A DNA stretch of 64,000 nucleotides, taken from contig CM070873.1 of the NCBI GenBank assembly GCA_036365515.1, positions 80,142,029 through 80,206,028 of the forward strand, in the 5' to 3' direction. The position numbers and the translations under genes were made by a program. Below, in pieces: positions 41,253 to 50,740 of the stretch. The DNA is from Torymus aiolomorphi. Taxonomy: Eukaryota > Arthropoda > Insecta > Hymenoptera > Torymidae. The notes under the pieces were generated by a model. It had not been told where the DNA came from, searched no databases, and was given only the letters and a program-made list of their open reading frames with translations. Position 1 is the first letter of the stretch. Every line of letters starts with the position of its first letter.

Positions 41253-41826
41253 CACTGAGCGACGCCGAGCTCTCCTGCCTGCTGGGCGTGACGCTGGCAG
41301 GCGGCCAGAAGGTTTTCTTGGGTACCGGAAACCAGGTGGTCCTCTCGCCGTCCCTGCGATGCGACAGCTCCAAAATGAACTTGCCATCTTTGAAGAATTT
41401 GAGCCTGCCGCCAGGCGTGGGCAGATTGCTCGAGCCATTGCCAGACTGGCTCGTCGCGCTGCCGCTGTCATCGTCGTGCAGCCGGCTATCAGTGACGGGC
41501 GAGCCGGTGGCAACGACACGCGGCGACGGCTGTCTCGGTAGCTGTTGCTGCTGGAGCAGTGCCGTCGTCGGCGAGGACGACTGAGGACTATTGCCAGCAG
41601 CGGCGCCGTGATGATGATGTTGATGGTGGTGATGATGATGATGCGGCTGTTGCTGATGATGATGCTGAGGACTGCCACCGGGCGGCGGGTTCTTGCCGTT
41701 GGCCTTGGCGAGGGCCGGGTGATGATGCTGCTGGAGCACGCCAGGCGGCGGCTCGCGGGAGCACATCTCTGTCATGGTCCTCACGTGACTCGCGTGGGTA
41801 TGACATTCCGCGGACTTCTCGCGCAT
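41253..41826 (-). CDS. H: Hairless, first coding exon (Su(H)-binding beta-hairpin)
   Basis: A minus-strand exon from ATG at 41826 to an AGTG|GTCAGT donor at 41253: 191 codons plus one base. After a His/Gln/Pro-rich N-terminus (His runs at about 54-73) comes GGRLKFFKDGKFILEL (139-154) and Trp165. The spacing matches the Su(H) contacts established for Drosophila Hairless (L235, F237, L245, L247, W258 correspond to L142, F144, L152, L154, W165 here). Hairless is the main Notch antagonist in insects: it binds Su(H) and converts it to a repressor. The whole protein is 527 aa (574+467+508+35 nt), about half the length of the fly protein. Met18 and Met21 are alternative starts. An acceptor at about 41869 implies a noncoding upstream exon. 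Confidence 0.93.
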
Positions 41827-41868
41827 GCTGTCGTTACCTGCTCACGAGCCATTCTCTGCCCTTTAACC

Positions 41869-44800
41869 TGAAATTACGAGATTGTTTAGTTTATTTTGTC
41901 ATTGTTTTTTGCACTTTTAAGAATATTTTGTTTTTTGGAATCGGAATTTTTTCAAACACTAGGAAAAGTAAATACTATTTATATTTATAATAAAACAAAC
42001 ATTTAATAAAAGTCTGATATTAGCAATTATCATTGCCAATAAATTTTTTGTATTCTTTTAAACATAACATGTTTGTAAATAATAAATTTAGGCCATAAAT
42101 TGGATAATTTTCTGAGTGAACAACTAGGGATATTTTTTAAATAACATTTTTATATGACAAACCCTTTTAAGTGAACTTTATATTTTTTTTCTTTTTCAAT
42201 AACATTTATATTAATAATTACAAATTTTACAGATTGATAGAATTTATACTTCAAGAACTTTAAATAAAACAGTTGATCATAAGTTCAAATGCTTTAATTA
42301 AATATTTTCACAAACTAGAAAAAAAATATTTTTTAAATATTGCTTTTAATTTTTAAATTTCAAGTATTTTTGTCTGTTATCCCTCTGATGATAGTAGTAA
42401 AACAAAAAAATTTCATTAACTATTGAAAATTTTAATTTCTCATTAATATTGTTTATTATATCTTAATTTTTTTTTCAAGGTCTATTAATAAACTATGCTT
42501 CTTTTTCTTTGCATTCACATGAAAAATAATTTATATTTATCTTTTTTTTCTTTATCAAATCCAATATTATCACTGTGTTTAGGTTTTTCATTATTCATCT
42601 TTAAAACTATAAATTGCATATTGTGCTAATTTAGTTATTATGTGAAATACTTAATGTTAAAATAATTAAGTTAACATATTTTTCATTTTTTTCTCAAACT
42701 ATGTGCCAAGAAATGGATAACTATAAGATCCATTAAACTAATTTATGTTTCCATTTACAGGTGTACGAATGAAATAAAAATGTAATATAAAATTATATTT
42801 CCTCATTTTGCAAAGGCAATAAAACATGTAACTGCTCTAGGAAAAATCTTACTATAGGTAGAGGTTTATACTTTCATAAATATACTTAGAAAAAACTGTG
42901 TATCTTTTAGATATTCCATTCAATCATGCTTCACAAGTGTTTCATAACACAAGTTTATAAAAAGTGAAAGTAAAAAAATAACAAGGTAGTAGTTGTTTTT
43001 GGCAATATTTTTAGCCTATCTCTAATCAATGAAATTAGAAATCATATGTTTTTCATACCAATACTAATAAAGACATCAAAAGTGTTTCATTGATCTGTTA
43101 TCATTGTATTATTTCCTTATTTGACATGCATACTAGCGTCTCAATTGCCATGATAAGTAAACAATAGAACTATATATGCATGGAAATAAGTCAAAACATG
43201 CTATGCCATTTTAACTGTTCTTGCTTCTGTGACATCATATTCAACTCTATTGATGAAAAAATTTAATTTAGAGCGTCCAAAATGATGTTTTGCAAAAAGC
43301 TTTTGATACCATTATCATTTTCATCAACATATATATGTCTCCATATCTTAATTCCCCTGATTGAAATATAGAGTAGAAAAAAAAGGCATAGATACCTCAG
43401 CCACCCATGTCTGACTGTTGTTCGGCAGCCCCAGACTCCCAAAGTTCTACGAGCACTGTCAAGACACGCTTCAATCCTGTAGAACTGCAGTGAGGAACTC
43501 CTACGATAACCTGGGCTACTAGTAGTGATAACCTCTAGCATGTGCTCCGGGCCAACAAGTTGCACCAGGACAACCTCTCGCGCACGACTGTCTCTATCTC
43601 CCTCTCCCTTTCTCTTCCTCCTCTCTCTCTCGCTCTCTCTATCTCTCTCTTCCTCCGGCAAAGGCGTCGCGAGACCGAGCAGCTGCACCCACGCAAAGCT
43701 CTCCTATCTCACTCTTTCACTCTCGTCAGCGAATCCTCCCCTGCTCGTATCACGTGCAGGTCTCCCGTGGCGGCAGCGGCACCGTGACGATCCAATCCTT
43801 ACGACGTCAGGTGGACCAGCAGCAGCAGCAGCAGCTGCAGCAATAGCGAGAGCAACAGCGGCTCACCGTCGTCGTCGTCGTCGTCGTCGTAGCCGCTGGC
43901 CGACACATGTGTCCCTTCCTCTCTCCCTCTCTGTCTAGCTCAAGCACGCGCGGCGGAGGCACTAGATTCCTCCGCGACTCCGAGGTCCTCGTCGTCTCGG
44001 CTGCAGCAGCAGCAGCAGCTACTACTCGTTTTCGCGTCCACTACGTGACCTTCAGGCGCCCGACGACGAAGCAGCGACAGCGGCAGCAGCAGTGGCATCG
44101 TCGTCCGTCCGTCGCGGCGCACACATGCACCGTGTAGAGAGGTGTGCGAGAGAGCGAGCGGCGAACGAGTAGCCGAGGCGAGCGCGCGCGCGAGAGCCGC
44201 TCTCTCTCTCTCTCGCGCGTGTATATATGTACACAAACGGCTCGTGAATGCGCGCGCGCGCACACACAGTGTGTCGTCCTCTCGCAGGCAGGCAGCCGCA
44301 CGCTGTGTGTGCTGTGTAGTGTAGCGAACGAGCAAGCAAGAGAGAGAGAGAAGAGTAGTGTGTCCGTCGGTGCGTGCAGCCGCCCTTTCGGGGAGAGAAA
44401 AAAACGGGAAATTCTTCTTGAGCAGCGCGCGCGCCGCCGCGGTAGGCTGCTCACGTCGTGTGCCTCTCTCGGTCGCCGCGTTGTCCCTCTCACTCCTCTC
44501 TCTCTCTGCCCATCTATCTTTCGCTTCCTCGTCGACGTGCACGCGCACTCTCCTGCTGCTGCTGGTGCTGCTGGCGGCGACGGAAACGGCACGCGCGCGC
44601 GGGCACTATAATACTCTCTCCTCTCGCACCTATACTGCTCGCCGAATTGTACTCTGTACTGTACACTGGTCACTGCTCCTCTCTCGGCGTAACACGTCTG
44701 TTTGTCTCTCTTCCTCTATCTCGGTCTCGCTCCGCTCGCGCGCGTGTATGGGTAATCCGGGTGCTTCCGTTTCTTTACGTGGGCGCCGCGAGTTTTTCCT

Positions 44801-45400
44801 TTTTTTTCCGCCTCTCCACTCTGCTGCTCCGTTCTCGTTCGCGATGCAGCCCAGCAGCAGCAGTCGCCAGCACACACCTCTTGGTGTTTTCAGTCTTGCT
44901 CTCTTTCTCTCTCCCTCCCACTAGAGTCCGATGGCCTGTGCGCGCCTGCTGCTACTCTTCGTCCGTACTTATGTATATATACATATATATCTGCGCGAGC
45001 GAGCGACCGCCTTACGTCTTCGGCCGTTTCGTGTGTCCGTTTCTTTTTTTTCCCCTCTCTCTTACCCGCTCTGCTGCTGCTGCAGCAGTTGTGTGTAGGT
45101 ATATATAGGTATATATGTACGCGCGTGCTGCACAGGCTGCACTCTGCGCAGCGCCTTCGTTCTCTCACTTCTGTCTCTTTCGCGCTCGCTGTCTTCCTCG
45201 AATGCTGAAACGCTGCGCAGCAGTGCGCGATAGAGCTTTTCGATACGCGCAGTGCGACTGCTCGCACGCGCTCTCAAGCGCTTCCAAATAAATAAAGTGT
45301 GCTTTGCACGTACTACGTACGGCTGTACCTAGCCTCTCGTGCGCTATAGGAAAAGAGAGAAGAGAACACTCTCGCGCTCGCTACTCAACTATCTTTTATA
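41869..45400 (-). promoter_or_regulatory. H: probable Hairless 5' intron, noncoding exon and promoter region
   Basis: An acceptor (TTTCAG) immediately upstream of the first coding exon implies a spliced 5' UTR. From about 41870 to 43380 the DNA is plain AT-rich, intron-like sequence. A good minus-strand donor (GAG|GTATCT, exon side ending at 43396) could be the partner. From about 43500 to 45400 the sequence becomes GC-rich, full of (CT)n, (CA)n, (CAG)n and (GTC)n tracts on the plus strand. These read as GAGA-type repeats on the gene strand and are typical of insect developmental promoters. The long Ser/Leu/Arg ORFs here are low-complexity artefacts. The assignment to Hairless is by position only. 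Confidence 0.35.
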
Positions 45401-46282
45401 TATATACTATACGGGTTTGATATCTCGCGCGAAGTGCGAGAGAGCGTTCGTTGGTCTCTTCGTTCGATGCGCTCTCGTTACTTTCTCTCCTTCTCCGTCG
45501 CGGTTCGCTTCCCTCTCTCTCGCGCTCTCTATCTCTTGTGGGCGCGCGAGCGCGAGACGAGTGTTCTTCTTTTTTCACGTTTTCTATATAATTTTTCTTT
45601 TGCTCCCCCCTCTCTTTTGCGCTCTCGTACTGGCTCGTCAGCCAATGAAAATTGTCACGGCAGTCTTCGTCGCTCCTCTCGAGATTGGAGAGAGGCACGC
45701 AACATCCATGCTCATACTGCATTTTTTAATCTCCTTATAATATATCTACACACATTCTCTATGGCTTTTTATATTCAATTATCATACTCTTCCTTGTTTT
45801 CTTCTATATTTTCTCCTCCACCTTCTGTAGCCATGTGCATAATTTTCCAAAAAGTAAAACAAATTTATGTCGCATTAGTGCGAAGAGACAGAGCAGCTCC
45901 AGTTCGTATCAAGCCTACACGCACGACCGCACGATATTTTGTGTGGTGTGCAGCAAGCACAGGCGAATTCGTTTTTTTGCTGCGTGCGAGTTCACGCGTA
46001 CGACGACGTAAGTACATAAGTATGCGCACAACGGTATCGGGAAAGAACTCCTTTATCGAGCGAGGGAGTGAGCATATAGGCTTTTACGAGACGGCGTGGG
46101 CGGGATTTTCGATTTTACCATAGTCTACTTGACAGTTTCACGCTCACGGAGCATTACTTTTTCTTCGGGGAAACTGACTGCGAATATATCTATAAGTATA
46201 CATATATAGTAAAGATGATTCAAATAGAACAGTTTTTTGGATACCAAAAAAGGCATTGATTGTTGGGTACACTGCGTGTTCT

Positions 46283-46650
46283 TTAGGGGGATGTGAGTAC
46301 CGACGTTATTTTTCACACGAGCATAACTCACGCAAATATCAATAGAATTATCGAGAAAAAAATCTGCATATAGTGTTTGCGTGTGCGGAGCGCTTGACAG
46401 ACGTCTTTTTCCACAAAAATGATGAGAATTTATTGAATTAAATAAAACCCGGACTGTCGGTAAGTAGGAATCTACAATTGACCTACTTTTCAAACGAGCA
46501 TAACTCACGCAAATATCAATAGAATTATCCAGAAAAAAATCTGCATATAGTGTTTGCGTGTACGGAGCGCTTGACAGCCGTCTTTTTCCAAATAAGTGTT
46601 TGAATGTTGATTTTAAAAAATATTGAAATTAGGGTTGCACATCCCCTTAA
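46283..46650. mobile_element. MITE with TTAAGGGGATG-type ends and internal tandem repeat
   Basis: The ends are CTTTAGGGGGATGTGAG at the left and GCACATCCCCTTAA at the right, imperfect inverted repeats. Inside, about 95 bp (46321-46415) recur almost unchanged at 46499-46593, a 178-bp period. The terminal sequence is the same type as in the fold-back at 59496-59902. Confidence 0.55.
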
Positions 46651-47030
46651 GGCAAAATATTGGAGCAGAATCTGCAAGTACATAGCTGAAACAGTATTAA
46701 AACATATTTCTCTTACCATTCAATAATTCGGCAGCAAAATTTGTTCTAATTCTATGTTTTAATCAGATCAGTATTTAGTGTAATGCAATATAATAATTAC
46801 ATTATAAGGTTTCCAATTACTCAAAAGTCATCGTTTTAACACTTTGCTGTAGGGGTCATATTGGGTCGTATAAAATTTTAAAGAAACTATTTCTCTGTAG
46901 TAATGTATGATCCACAGGAGGATGTACTTTTTTCATGAAATTATATAACTTTACATCAAAAGAATAAATTAAATAGTTGAGGACGATCTTTGGAGGCAAA
47001 ATAAAATGATCTTATTTCTTTTTTGGCAAC

Positions 47031-47062
47031 GTTTCGTTGGCTTAGTACGCCAACCTCATCAG
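47031..47062 (-). ncRNA. hammerhead-like core in the outer palindromic element (uninterrupted copy)
   Basis: On the minus strand: CUGAUGA, one extra G, a 6-bp stem GUUGGC/GCCAAC around loop GUACUAA, then GAAAC. The mirrored copy on the plus strand is split by the retrozyme (47166-47180 and 48313-48329). I cannot find a proper stem III with a UH cleavage site or a stem I partner, and the extra G is irregular. It is therefore described as ribozyme-like, probably a degenerate or minimal form. Confidence 0.4.
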
Positions 47063-47180
47063 GCCGAAATTATAACCGTATATATCCTACGTCGATCAGA
47101 TGTTATTCTCGACAGTCGAGAATAACATCTGATCGACGTAGGGTATATACGGTTATAATTTCGGCCTGATGAGGTTGGCG

Positions 47181-47464
47181 TGTGGCAGTTCAAGCTTCAC
47201 AGCTCTGCCACCAGAGTTCGTGCCAAGTTTCAACTCTCGCAAGTGGCCGAATCGAGTCCTTGGTTAGTATATATAGAACTTCCAAGATTAGTACAGACAT
47301 CCTACCCGAGTCTAAGGCAAGGTTACCATCAGCCTTACTGATGAGTCCACGATGGTAACCTGGGACGAAACTCAACCTACCTTACCGACCTCTCTCACAC
47401 CTAACCTTACTTTCTCCACGAGATGCCCTCGTAGAGTCGCACCGCGGCTCTGCGAGACCGCACA
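47181..47464 (+). repeat. left LTR of the retrozyme-like element
   Basis: This 284-bp direct repeat starts TGTGGCAG and ends CCGCACA, the TG...CA ends expected of an LTR. It is almost identical to 48005-48308. The differences I see are one T/C change, a 20-bp gap near 47420 and three substitutions close to the 3' end. A TATATATAG box (47268-47276) lies about 32 bp before the ribozyme. A pol II start about 25-30 bp downstream of it would lie just upstream of the hammerhead, which would leave the ribozyme whole near the RNA 5' end. Confidence 0.9.
47308..47373 (+). ncRNA. type III hammerhead ribozyme (left LTR copy)
   Basis: Read in order: stem III strand GAGU 47308-47311; cleavage nucleotide C47312; stem I UAAGGC 47313-47318 pairing perfectly with GCCUUA 47332-47337; core CUGAUGA 47338-47344; stem II GUCC 47345-47348 with GGAC 47363-47366; core GAA 47367-47369; stem III ACUC 47370-47373 pairing with GAGU. 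All invariant core positions (C3, U4, G5, A6, G8, A9, G12, A13, A14, U16.1, C17) are present. Loop I contains GGUUACCAU (47321-47329) and loop II AUGGUAACC (47352-47360), perfect 9-nt complements, consistent with the loop-loop contact that speeds natural hammerheads. Predicted cleavage is 3' of C47312. Confidence 0.93.
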
Positions 47465-47465
47465 C

Positions 47466-47483
47466 TGGTGACCCCGACGTGAT
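47466..47483 (+). promoter_or_regulatory. primer-binding site for tRNA-Trp
   Basis: TGGTGACCCCGACGTGAT starts one base after the left LTR. It is the exact complement of the last 18 nt (including CCA) of animal tRNA-Trp, and it is the same PBS as used by avian sarcoma-leukosis retroviruses. It identifies the direct repeats as LTRs replicated by a tRNA-primed reverse transcriptase. Confidence 0.9.
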
Positions 47484-48004
47484 ATGAACACGCAAAGTAA
47501 AAAAACCTTCTGATACAATCCAATCCGACAAACCACAAAAAGAGACCCCTCAAGGCGTGCGACAGATGACGCCTCGAGCGAGCGGTACAGTGGTAAAAAC
47601 CCAATCCTCGAACCGTCGTCACACATGACAAAAATTGGCTAGGTGACAAGTAGACGACATTGCCGGCCGGGATGCCCGGAGCCCATTCTCTTCCTTATCG
47701 CCGCAACATGGCAACAGACCGAATGGTAACCATGCTCCGGCTCCACTCTTCGACATCCAAACCCGTATCTCCACCAAGCAACGATGGCGGACCTGCTGCA
47801 ACCGCCACAGCTGTGGAGCTCTTGGGAGCAGTAAAGCTTAGGATGTAGGCAATCACGCAATCCACACTTCCTGACCTGTAAATCATACATCCTCGCTGTC
47901 GGTAACCTCGTCCCCACTAACATCAATTAAGTTCTCGCCTCCGCTCGGGCACTCACTCCATCTTCTCGTTCCTCGCCTACGGCCTCGGCACTGGGGAGGG
48001 CGCC
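47484..48004 (+). other. noncoding centre of the retrozyme-like element, ending in a purine tract
   Basis: About 520 bp without a long ORF; the best is about 60 codons around 47660-47848, with no recognised similarity. It ends CTGGGGAGGGCGCC directly before the right LTR, and GGGGAGGG (47994-48001) is a plausible polypurine tract. A further ATGGTAACC at about 47723-47731 repeats the loop II sequence and is complementary to loop I of both ribozymes. Confidence 0.7.
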
Positions 48005-48308
48005 TGTGGCAGTTCAAGCTTCACAGCTCTGCCACCAGAGTTCGTGCCAAGTTTCAACTCTCGCAAGTGGCCGAATCGAGTCCTTGGTTAGTATATATAG
48101 AACTTCCAAGATTAGTACAGACATCCTACCCGAGTCTAAGGCAAGGTTACCATCAGCCTTACTGATGAGTCCACGATGGTAACCTGGGACGAAACTCAAC
48201 CTACCTTACCGACCTCTCTCACACCTAACCTCACTTTCTCCACAACCTTTCAACTCTCCCCACGAGATGCCCTCGTAGAGTCGCACCGCGGCCCTACGAG
48301 TCCGCACA
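48005..48308 (+). repeat. right LTR of the retrozyme-like element
   Basis: A 304-bp copy of the left LTR at a constant 824-bp offset through the ribozyme. It contains a 20-bp segment (ACAACCTTTCAACTCTCCCC, near 48243-48262) missing from the left copy; flanking CCAC repeats suggest a slippage deletion on the left. The near-identity of the two repeats indicates a recent insertion or recent conversion. Confidence 0.9.
48132..48197 (+). ncRNA. type III hammerhead ribozyme (right LTR copy)
   Basis: Identical over all 66 nt to the ribozyme at 47308-47373, offset by 824. Predicted cleavage is after C48136. Two active copies in one transcript would release an 824-nt linear RNA with 5'-OH and 2',3'-cyclic phosphate ends. 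Those are the ends used by tRNA ligase (RtcB) to make circles in retrozyme and viroid-like systems (established knowledge for those systems, inference here). Confidence 0.93.
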
Positions 48309-48515
48309 GGCCTACTAAGCCAACGAAACGTTGCCAAAAAAGAAATAAGATCATTTCATTTTGCCTCCAAAGATCGTCCTCAACTATTTAATACAAAAAT
48401 GGATGGCGTTATACCTTCAACAAAAGAATAAATTATTTCATATTAAAAAAAATTTAATTTTAATTTTTCAAAACTCTAAACAAATTGGCGTATGAGTATA
48501 AAGCAAATGTTTATA

Positions 48516-49813
48516 TACGAGGGTCATTTGATAAGTACCTAGCCTACAAATGAAAACACCAAAATTTTATAAAAAATAAAATTTATTTATCAATGTAGTC
48601 TCCTTTTAGTTGAATACACTTGGTCCAGCGGTGTTCCAATTTTTTTAACCCCGTTGAAAAAAATGTTTTCTCTTGGTTTGCAAAATAGGCTTCCGTGGCG
48701 GTGATTATTTCGTTATTGGAGTGGAATCTCTTCCCGGCGAGCGAATTTTTTAGGTTCGGAAACAAAAAAAAGTCGCACGGAGCCAAATCTGGAGAATACG
48801 GTGGATGGGGCAGCAGTTCGTAGCGTAATTCTACCAATTTAGCCGTGGCGAGTGCAGAAGTGTGAGCCGGTGCATTATCGTGGTGGAAAAGCACTTTCTT
48901 TTTAGACAAATAGGGCCGTTTTTCTTCTAACACGGCGTCAAATCGGCTCAATAGTTCGGCGTAGTACTGTCCTGTGACCGTTTTGCCCTTCTCCAGATAG
49001 TCAATAAAAATCACACCTTGAGAATCCCAGAAAACAGTGGCCATCACCTTTCCGGCCGACGGGACCGTCTTCGCCTTCTTCCGAGCAGATTCACCGGGTA
49101 AGGTCCACTGTTTTGACTGCTCCTTGGTCTCTGGAGTGTAGTAGTGAATCCATGTTTCGTCGACGGTCACGTAACGACGCAAAAACTCTTTTGGATTGTG
49201 ATTAAACAGCTCCAAACACTGCTCTGAACTGGTCACACGGATGCGCTTGTTGTCTGCAGTCAGCAAACGCGGCACCCACCTTGCTGACAGCTTCCTCATG
49301 CCTAAAATCTCATGTAGGATATGCCACACGCGTTCTTCTGAGATGCCTACTATCGCAGCTATCTCGTGCACCTTTAATCGGCGGTCTGACAAAACGATAT
49401 CGTGTATTTTTGTCACGTTCTCCTCCGTAGTGGCTGTTTTCGGAGCACCTGGGCGTGGATCATCAAAAACCGACGTACGACCACGTTGAAACTCGTTATA
49501 CCAAAATTTAACGGTCGCCATCGAAGGAGAAGCATCCCCATACACTGCATCCAAGCGTTCTTTAATTTCACTGCGCGATTTCCCTTCCAAAAACAAGAAT
49601 CGAATCACCGACCGATATTGTTCTTTCTCCATTTTTTCAAAAATCAACGGACACATTTGCTTTCACACGCTCTCAAAAATAAACTACAACTCCGATCCGG
49701 CTGAAATTTCGTCTGTAACCGTTTACAGGAAGATACTGCACTGTAGTGTATTTCTGGTACGATAGTGGCACCATCTGGCGGTAAGGCTAGGTACTTGTCA
49801 AATGACCCTCGTA
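48516..49813 (-). mobile_element. complete mariner transposon with TIRs and TA target duplication
   Basis: A 1298-bp element bounded by about 28-bp terminal inverted repeats: TACGAGGGTCATTTGA at the left, and its complement ending at 49813 on the right, with about one mismatch. TA dinucleotides at 48514-48515 and 49814-49815 are the duplicated target. The size, TIR length, TA target and intact transposase all fit a full-length Tc1/mariner-superfamily element. It lies 80 bp to the right of the retrozyme-bearing palindromic element and immediately left of an (AC)n-containing repeat. Confidence 0.96.
48583..49656 (-). CDS. mariner transposase, intact (DD34D)
   Basis: A 357-codon uninterrupted minus-strand ORF; the start could be Met1 or the more typical MEKEQYRSVIRF at Met9. 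The N-terminal part is a paired-like double helix-turn-helix DNA-binding region, including KFWYNEFQRGRTSVFDDPRPG, the conserved mariner linker. The catalytic aspartates lie in VDETWIHYY, HHDNAPAHT and the last Asp of YSPDLAPCDFFLF. Exactly 34 residues separate the second and third Asp, which is the mariner DD34D signature. The enzyme cuts and pastes its own element at TA dinucleotides. No stop, frameshift or missing catalytic residue is visible, so the copy could be active or very recent. Confidence 0.97.
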   Translation of the reverse strand: MCPLIFEKMEKEQYRSVIRFLFLEGKSRSEIKERLDAVYGDASPSMATVKFWYNEFQRGRTSVFDDPRPGAPKTATTEENVTKIHDIVLSDRRLKVHEIAAIVGISEERVWHILHEILGMRKLSARWVPRLLTADNKRIRVTSSEQCLELFNHNPKEFLRRYVTVDETWIHYYTPETKEQSKQWTLPGESARKKAKTVPSAGKVMATVFWDSQGVIFIDYLEKGKTVTGQYYAELLSRFDAVLEEKRPYLSKKKVLFHHDNAPAHTSALATAKLVELRYELLPHPPYSPDLAPCDFFLFPNLKNSLAGKRFHSNNEIITATEAYFANQEKTFFSTGLKKLEHRWTKCIQLKGDYIDK

Positions 49814-50396
<583 letters not shown>

Positions 50397-50397
50397 G

Positions 50398-50735
50398 CCA
50401 GGGCCACATAGATGAATACGCTTGCGTACGAACCCGCATAGCGCAGTGAAGTTACTAGGAAAACTTTGTAATGCCAACTTTACAGGAAAGTCACGTGAGG
50501 AACTTCTATTGTTGAGAGGGTTCACGAAGTCATACTGACTTTTCTGTACAGTTGGCACTAGCGAGTTTCGCTTAGGCCGTCTAGTGAGTAGTGATTCCGC
50601 TGCGCCGTACGCATTCACGGTGAATCCACATTACGTGCTCGGAGCTGTGCGCTCTACCCAAAAGAGTGTTGTTCGACATCTATGTACTGTTATCTATGTT
50701 TGACATCTATGCTCTGTTTAATAAGAAACTACCGT
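50398..50735. repeat. diverged copy of the GAATCCACATTACGTG family with an insertion
   Basis: Begins GCCAGGGCCACATAGATGAA (50397) and continues after about 190 bp of extra GC-rich sequence with GGTGAATCCACATTACGTGC and GAGTGTTGTTCGACATCTAT. It is the inverted counterpart of 55690-55940. Confidence 0.5.
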
Positions 50736-50740
50736 CCTTT

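Larger units (their letters stand above)
47181..48308 (+). mobile_element. retrozyme-like non-autonomous LTR element with two hammerhead ribozymes
   Basis: A 1128-bp element: left LTR 47181-47464, tRNA-Trp primer-binding site 47466-47483, 521-bp noncoding centre, purine tract 47994-48001, right LTR 48005-48308. Flanking GGCG (47177-47180) and GGCC (48309-48312) look like a 4-bp target duplication with one change. Each LTR carries a complete type III hammerhead. The cleavage sites (after C47312 and C48136) are 824 nt apart, so a transcript would release an 824-nt monomer. No gag, protease, RT or integrase is encoded, so it must borrow the enzymes of another LTR retrotransposon. LTR size, ribozyme type, PBS, purine tract and short TSD are the combination that defines plant retrozymes (established knowledge). 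Its occurrence in an insect is what the sequence shows. Confidence 0.9.
46972..48420. mobile_element. palindromic retroelement-like host of the retrozyme, with 15-bp target duplication
   Basis: Without the retrozyme this is an approximately 320-bp near-perfect palindrome centred on A47114. The arms are 46972-47113 and 47115-47180 plus 48313-48392, followed by a 28-bp unpaired tail on the right only. Direct repeats CAAAAGAATAAATTA at 46957-46971 and 48421-48435 flank it. A long TSD and one-sided tail fit target-primed insertion (LINE or Penelope-like) better than a cut-and-paste MITE. Each arm carries CTGATGA...GCCAAC-GAAACGTTG, a hammerhead-like core of the kind seen in Penelope-like repeats. 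The family name is inference. Confidence 0.6.

Noticed and set aside
41838..41852. Upstream ATG (ATGGCTCGTGAGCAG) as the Hairless start
   Set aside because: It is out of frame with the Hairless reading frame and closes after about 20 codons; at most an upstream ORF.
47031..47062. Calling the outer element's CTGATGA...GAAAC motif a functional hammerhead
   Set aside because: There is an extra G before stem II, and no stem I partner or UH cleavage site on a stem III could be found; it is kept only as hammerhead-like.
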